A stretch of DNA of 64,000 bases from Sipunculus nudus. Taxonomy: Eukaryota > Annelida > Sipuncula > Golfingiida > Sipunculidae. The translations under genes and the position numbers were made by a program. This document shows positions 59,876 through 64,000 of this stretch, piece after piece (the first letter of the stretch is position 1; each line of letters starts with the position of its first letter). The stretch lies in NCBI GenBank assembly GCA_026874595.1, contig CM049307.1, positions 46,899,178 to 46,963,177 on the forward strand. Reading direction: 5' to 3'. Below the pieces are notes generated by a model. It saw nothing but the letters and a program-made list of their open reading frames with translations. It was not told the origin of the DNA and made no database searches.

Positions 59876-62054
59876 CAAACAACATAGTATATTAAATTCA
59901 TATCTTTAAGGAGTAGCAGTATTTAACTTAAAAGACTCCTTTGAGCTCTGTATATACAGAGTTTAACAAAGAGTCTTCATATAAAGGATTAACAAATAGA
60001 GCAGTTACATACCATTCAGATATGGAAAAAGTACAGACCCCGTACATTTTTTATGTCACACGGATCTTTTTCCAGTCTGAATGAATTTGAACAATGACAA
60101 CGTATGATCCTCGCTGTTAAATAAAAAATTATATATATATAAATACACAACACAGCTGGCTGAACAAATTCTCTTATTTATAAACTGGAGGGCCCTTCTC
60201 AGTTCATGCATATCGACTCGACTGTAACATCTGGGTGATGGGATGCATATAAAATCACGGAGTGAGATGCGAGTCTTGACCGCGGCATGATGATATTTCC
60301 TTAATGCCATTGTGCGCCCGGTTTTCCTCGCTCCTTACCGTGGGCAACATCTGGGTTATATGTAGAAATCAATCATTCAGTCCTAATTGCACTGCTCTAA
60401 ACAGACTACTAACTAATCATTACTCTGTGAATAGCCAAACTCCCTCAGCTCCGCACAGATGTATCAACAGCAAAATTATTCCATAAAAATAAAAACCGCG
60501 TCCATTAAAATCAATATTTGTAATTAACAGTATTTAATTTATGTAGTTAACCACTGTTATTTTCTTTTTACTTCTTATAAATGGGCAATTAGTGTATTTT
60601 AGGCATGTCCCACAAATAATATGATATTGAAGGCAAGAATTTCATAGCACATATATTTGGTATTTCCCCGAGGGGAACCGTAAAATAAGGCATTATTGAA
60701 TACCAAATCCAAACTAAAACTTGTCATGTTTTAACGGTGGTTATTAGGGTGCCTGATATGCGTATTAGCTAAATTTACCCGCGCCCGACATTAATCTATT
60801 CTTATCAATCCTACTTGCCTCACTCCCGATTTGGATCCACCTCGTATTAGCTCAAGATGAGCCCCTGAAGTGGTGTTGGCCTTGGCCACCCTTATTAATA
60901 AGTAGGTGAGGCACTTTTATAGCCGTACACCTTATGCTTAATTTGTATTTTAATTTATCTGTCAGGATTATAAATACTATACAAAAACCACTGATTGATT
61001 TTATGTGATATTAATCAATGGTAAATGAGTATAAAAGTAACAGTACACTTTTCTATTTCCTTTTGAAGTTTCTAAAATATCAACGAAATACAAACCATCA
61101 TCTCGGCCCTACATAAAGAAATTTGCGTCCAATCGGTATTGAACTAAACGCCCGACAGAGAATTCGAGCGTCACAGACGCTTCCAGAGACATTATTATAT
61201 ATATTCTACAGAACGTATATATCTTCGAATTCATCAAAAACACAACTCTCGATCATCCCTGAGATTGTACTTTTAAAATAAGTAGCTAATTAAGCTCAGT
61301 AATATAAAATCAGTCGTCCGGAAAACTGATAAGTCATTTTAATTAAATAAGAAATCAATCACGAATGGTTGACAACATTCATAAAATGAGGTACAGATGT
61401 TTTGAAAATCGCAGGCAAAGAGTGAAATTTCCATTAAAACATGAAATAAAAAAAAAGATGTTCGTTTATCAGTCCTTCTGAATATGATATTGCAATCACG
61501 GCTAGGACTGAAAAGCGATTAATCATTAGTCGGATTCATATTCTTGGAGAGCAGAGGCTAGGTTTATCAGTCATTTTTGTCCTATACAATTCATCTATTT
61601 TTTTTATACTGCATTACTAAACAATAAAAACTTTATTCAATGCTTTGGCTGAAATGCAGAACAGATGTGTAGTACACAAAACGAATTCCCAATATTAAGT
61701 GGAGTTGTTTGACCGAGATAACATGTATCGCTACACAAGAGTTTCTTGTGTTAAGTATTTATTCTGGGCCATCAAAGAATACTTAAAGATACTTTGCCAG
61801 CGGTAGTTCCTTCTTGCTACATGGCTTTTTTGGCGATTCCCCTCCGGGACTCAGAATGGGTCCCCAAGCTGATGCTTTAATGAGCTTTCCAGACTGTTTC
61901 GTCTATTTAATTGTGAACAGTGCCCCAACAGTGCGGTCCCTAGGCGGGCTTCGTATCAACAGCGCAGAGCACGGCTGGTCATAACAGCACAGATAAAAAA
62001 AGAAACATTCGATTCTCAATAAAGCTGAATAAAAGTTATAAGAAAGAAAATGTG
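59873..62054. other. Long segment without a supported gene
   Basis: A minus-strand frame from ATG 60310 (MALRKYHHAAVKTRISLRDF, then IPSPRCYSRVDMHELRRALQ) is protein-like for about 45 codons before becoming AT-driven. It could be a first exon but has no clear donor. Confidence 0.4.
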
Positions 62055-62440
62055 GTACCGGCTACTGTGACTCAGGGGAGGCGCAGGACTCAAAGCCTGG
62101 AGATCGTGAGTTCGAATCTCAGCCGAGGCGGTGAGATTTTTCACGGTCGGCCCCCACCCAGGGTCAGCGTTCTGCAGGCTTAATGTGAAGACTGTGCCCA
62201 TCAGTCGTGTTTCACTCACAAACTAGTGTGCCTTTCAGGGGTTCCTCGGTGTTATGACCCAGTAATGGGGATGACATATGCCCAGGGCCCGCAGGAGTGA
62301 TATCCCGAACCTGGTTAACACCAAGAAAAATCGGATATAAGCCCCTGTCATGTAGTCCGAAACCGGAATGGAACTCTGCAGATGTACATATACTTATTTG
62401 AGCAAAGCATTAAAAAATGGAGGCGGTTACCTCCACCAAA
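62055..62440 (+). mobile_element. tRNA-derived SINE, copy 3
   Basis: The head is CCGGCTACTGTGACTCAGGGG with a mutated A box, followed by B box GTTCGAATC and CTCAGCCGAGGCGGTGAG. The body is shared with copies 1 and 2 (TGTTATGACCCAG, AATGGAACTCTGCAGATG). It ends with the palindromic tail AATGGAGGCGGTTACCTCC at 62417-62435. Confidence 0.88.
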
Positions 62441-62546
62441 CAAAAAGATATATAATGTGGTATATCATTAAAATGTGAGTCAATAAAAATGATGAAGTCC
62501 CTCGAGATCAAATCTCAGTGCCCTCTCTTAACCCCAACTTATTTCT

Positions 62547-62548
<2 letters not shown>

Positions 62549-62586
<38 letters not shown>
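62549..62586. repeat. (CT)n microsatellite
   Basis: Short pure CT tract. Confidence 0.96.
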
Positions 62587-62588
<2 letters not shown>

Positions 62589-63606
62589 CCAGGATTTTTA
62601 TATATAATATAATATAATAAGTATTGCAGGTACATTCAACAACCAAAAGCTTGACTAAGAGTCTTAAACTTAATTTAAACTTTATCAGGCCGGAGATTTA
62701 CTTAGTTCAGTGTGGATTGTATTTTAACCTTCTAATGGAACGTTTGCCGACTTTCAGATGAATAAATATATATAGGTTTCATGAAGAGCTGAAGCATGTG
62801 TGAGGAATAAAAGTGACACGTCTTATCAAAAGATCTTTTAGAAAACTCGTAAATTTCCTTGGTAAAACCGTACATAAATTAATTTTTTTCAGGTTGCTTT
62901 CGCAGCCGGACCCCGAGAGTACGCAGTTATGTTCAATACGCACGGATTCTATTGAAGAGAGGTTTCCAATATGCCTGACCACCTGAGCTCTGAATACCCT
63001 TTGGGTATACATGTCCAGTGAATTCGTGGATGTAGAATTCCAACAGAAAATTAATACATCTCTTCAAAATATAAAACTAAATAATAGGTTTGGCAAATAG
63101 CGATTATATTTGTGATAACCAGTCCACCTAGACATTTGATTAGTTTTATTTGATTCCTTTTTAAGGTAAAAACATTGCTTTTCAAACTTTCATCCTACAG
63201 GCGTCGTGTTACCAATCAGCCAACGCTTGCTCTACGAAGGCTCTCATAAAGAAATGAGATTAGCGAGCAAAGCTGTTAATAGTTTTGATCCAAGCTGATT
63301 AAATGTGAGCTTAGCTATAGAAATGACTCTAAGTATATCCAGATGGAACAGAGTTGCGTGCCACAGGCCAGACCGTCCCCGCTTTAGCAAACTTCTTTTT
63401 TAAAGAGTCTAATAAGGGGTAAGACGTGTGGGTAATGCCTGCAGAGAAGAAGTGCCATTTTCTCTGATTGTACATGTCTTTCTAAAGATATCCAACAAAT
63501 TACAATGTTTGCCAGGAATTTAACGACATGTGGTTGTGTGACTAGGCTAGAATGTGATATGTAAGTTAATTTTGGTCTTACAGGATTATATTCCATACTA
63601 CAGTGA
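62587..63606. other. No supported gene
   Basis: AT-rich. A minus-strand 77-codon frame (63012-62779) is open but has no further support. Confidence 0.45.
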
Positions 63607-63705
63607 TGCAGGACTCGAGTCCATGTTTTTATGGACTCGGACTTGGACTCGAGGGTCCTGGACACCGATTTGCCCTCGGACTCGGGGGGGGGGGGACTCG
63701 AGAAG
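63607..63705. repeat. GGACTCG-type block, second copy
   Basis: GGACTCGGACTTGGACTCG followed by AGGGTCC and ACTCGG...GGACTCGAG parallels 11.54-11.64 kb. It contains a 13-base G-run (63685-63697). Confidence 0.85.
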
Positions 63706-64000
63706 TCAGCCTTACTCCATTTCGAGTCCAGCAGGAAAAAGGATAGCTCTTTCAAATACTACGGAGGTTTATATTATTGTGCAGACTATTAACAGAATAT
63801 TACAAAAAAGGCTATCTATTAAAAAGAAGCTCTTTATCACCAGATAAGTGTATTTACTCATTCAAAGAGAAAACATTTGTATATATTATCATAAATCCAT
63901 CTTATAATTTTTTATATATTTTCTATATATGTGAAATTAATTGTGTCAAGGAAACCTGCATGAAATCCTCTGGATGTTCCGGTCAAAGTCATCTTGTCAT
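63706..64000. other. End of window, nothing seen
   Basis: AT-rich sequence to the window edge without a supported feature. Confidence 0.5.

Overview
This window looks like nuclear DNA from an animal, most likely a marine mollusc (bivalve-like). The grounds are AT-rich sequence, very abundant (CT)n, (GA)n and (TA)n microsatellites, tRNA-headed SINEs, small inverted-repeat DNA transposons and old tandem duplications. There are no bacterial operons, no rRNA genes and no long open frame. The organism call is an inference; I could not run a search. The longest open frame (about 228 codons near 12 kb) is an artefact of a period-3 minisatellite and has no ATG.

Layout. 0-7 kb: exon-like segments, the best being a minus-strand three-exon model (6.8 to 5.1 kb) with matching phase-1 junctions, plus a short signal-peptide-like frame at 2.8-3.0 kb. 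7-13 kb: two SINEs, a ~29-bp minisatellite and a higher-order 'GACTTGGGT' minisatellite. 13-21 kb: an inverted-terminal element with a second copy at 55 kb, an LTR-like promoter-to-poly(A) cassette, a ~336-bp satellite array, a MITE and a diverged tandem duplication. 21-26 kb: two protein-similar segments on opposite strands, two tandem duplications that each seeded a microsatellite, and a second MITE. 26-27 kb: a CpG-rich, TATA-containing promoter-like block. 27-44 kb: mostly featureless AT-rich DNA with a few short exon candidates and a ~253-bp duplication at 39.5 kb. 44 kb: an ~80-bp MITE inside a (TA)n tract. 48-51 kb: a candidate three-exon plus-strand gene (about 100 residues) near a beta-trefoil-like frame. 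53-64 kb: a multi-unit dispersed repeat, a third long MITE, a long CT/CTGT tract, a third SINE and a second 'GGACTCG' block.

No gene could be named with confidence. Coding calls rest on splice-site quality, phase agreement, composition and, in two cases, weak family resemblance. No pathway or multi-gene system can be reconstructed. The strongest content is the repeat biology: SINE family, four MITE copies, paired dispersed elements, HOR minisatellite, and microsatellite birth inside duplicates.
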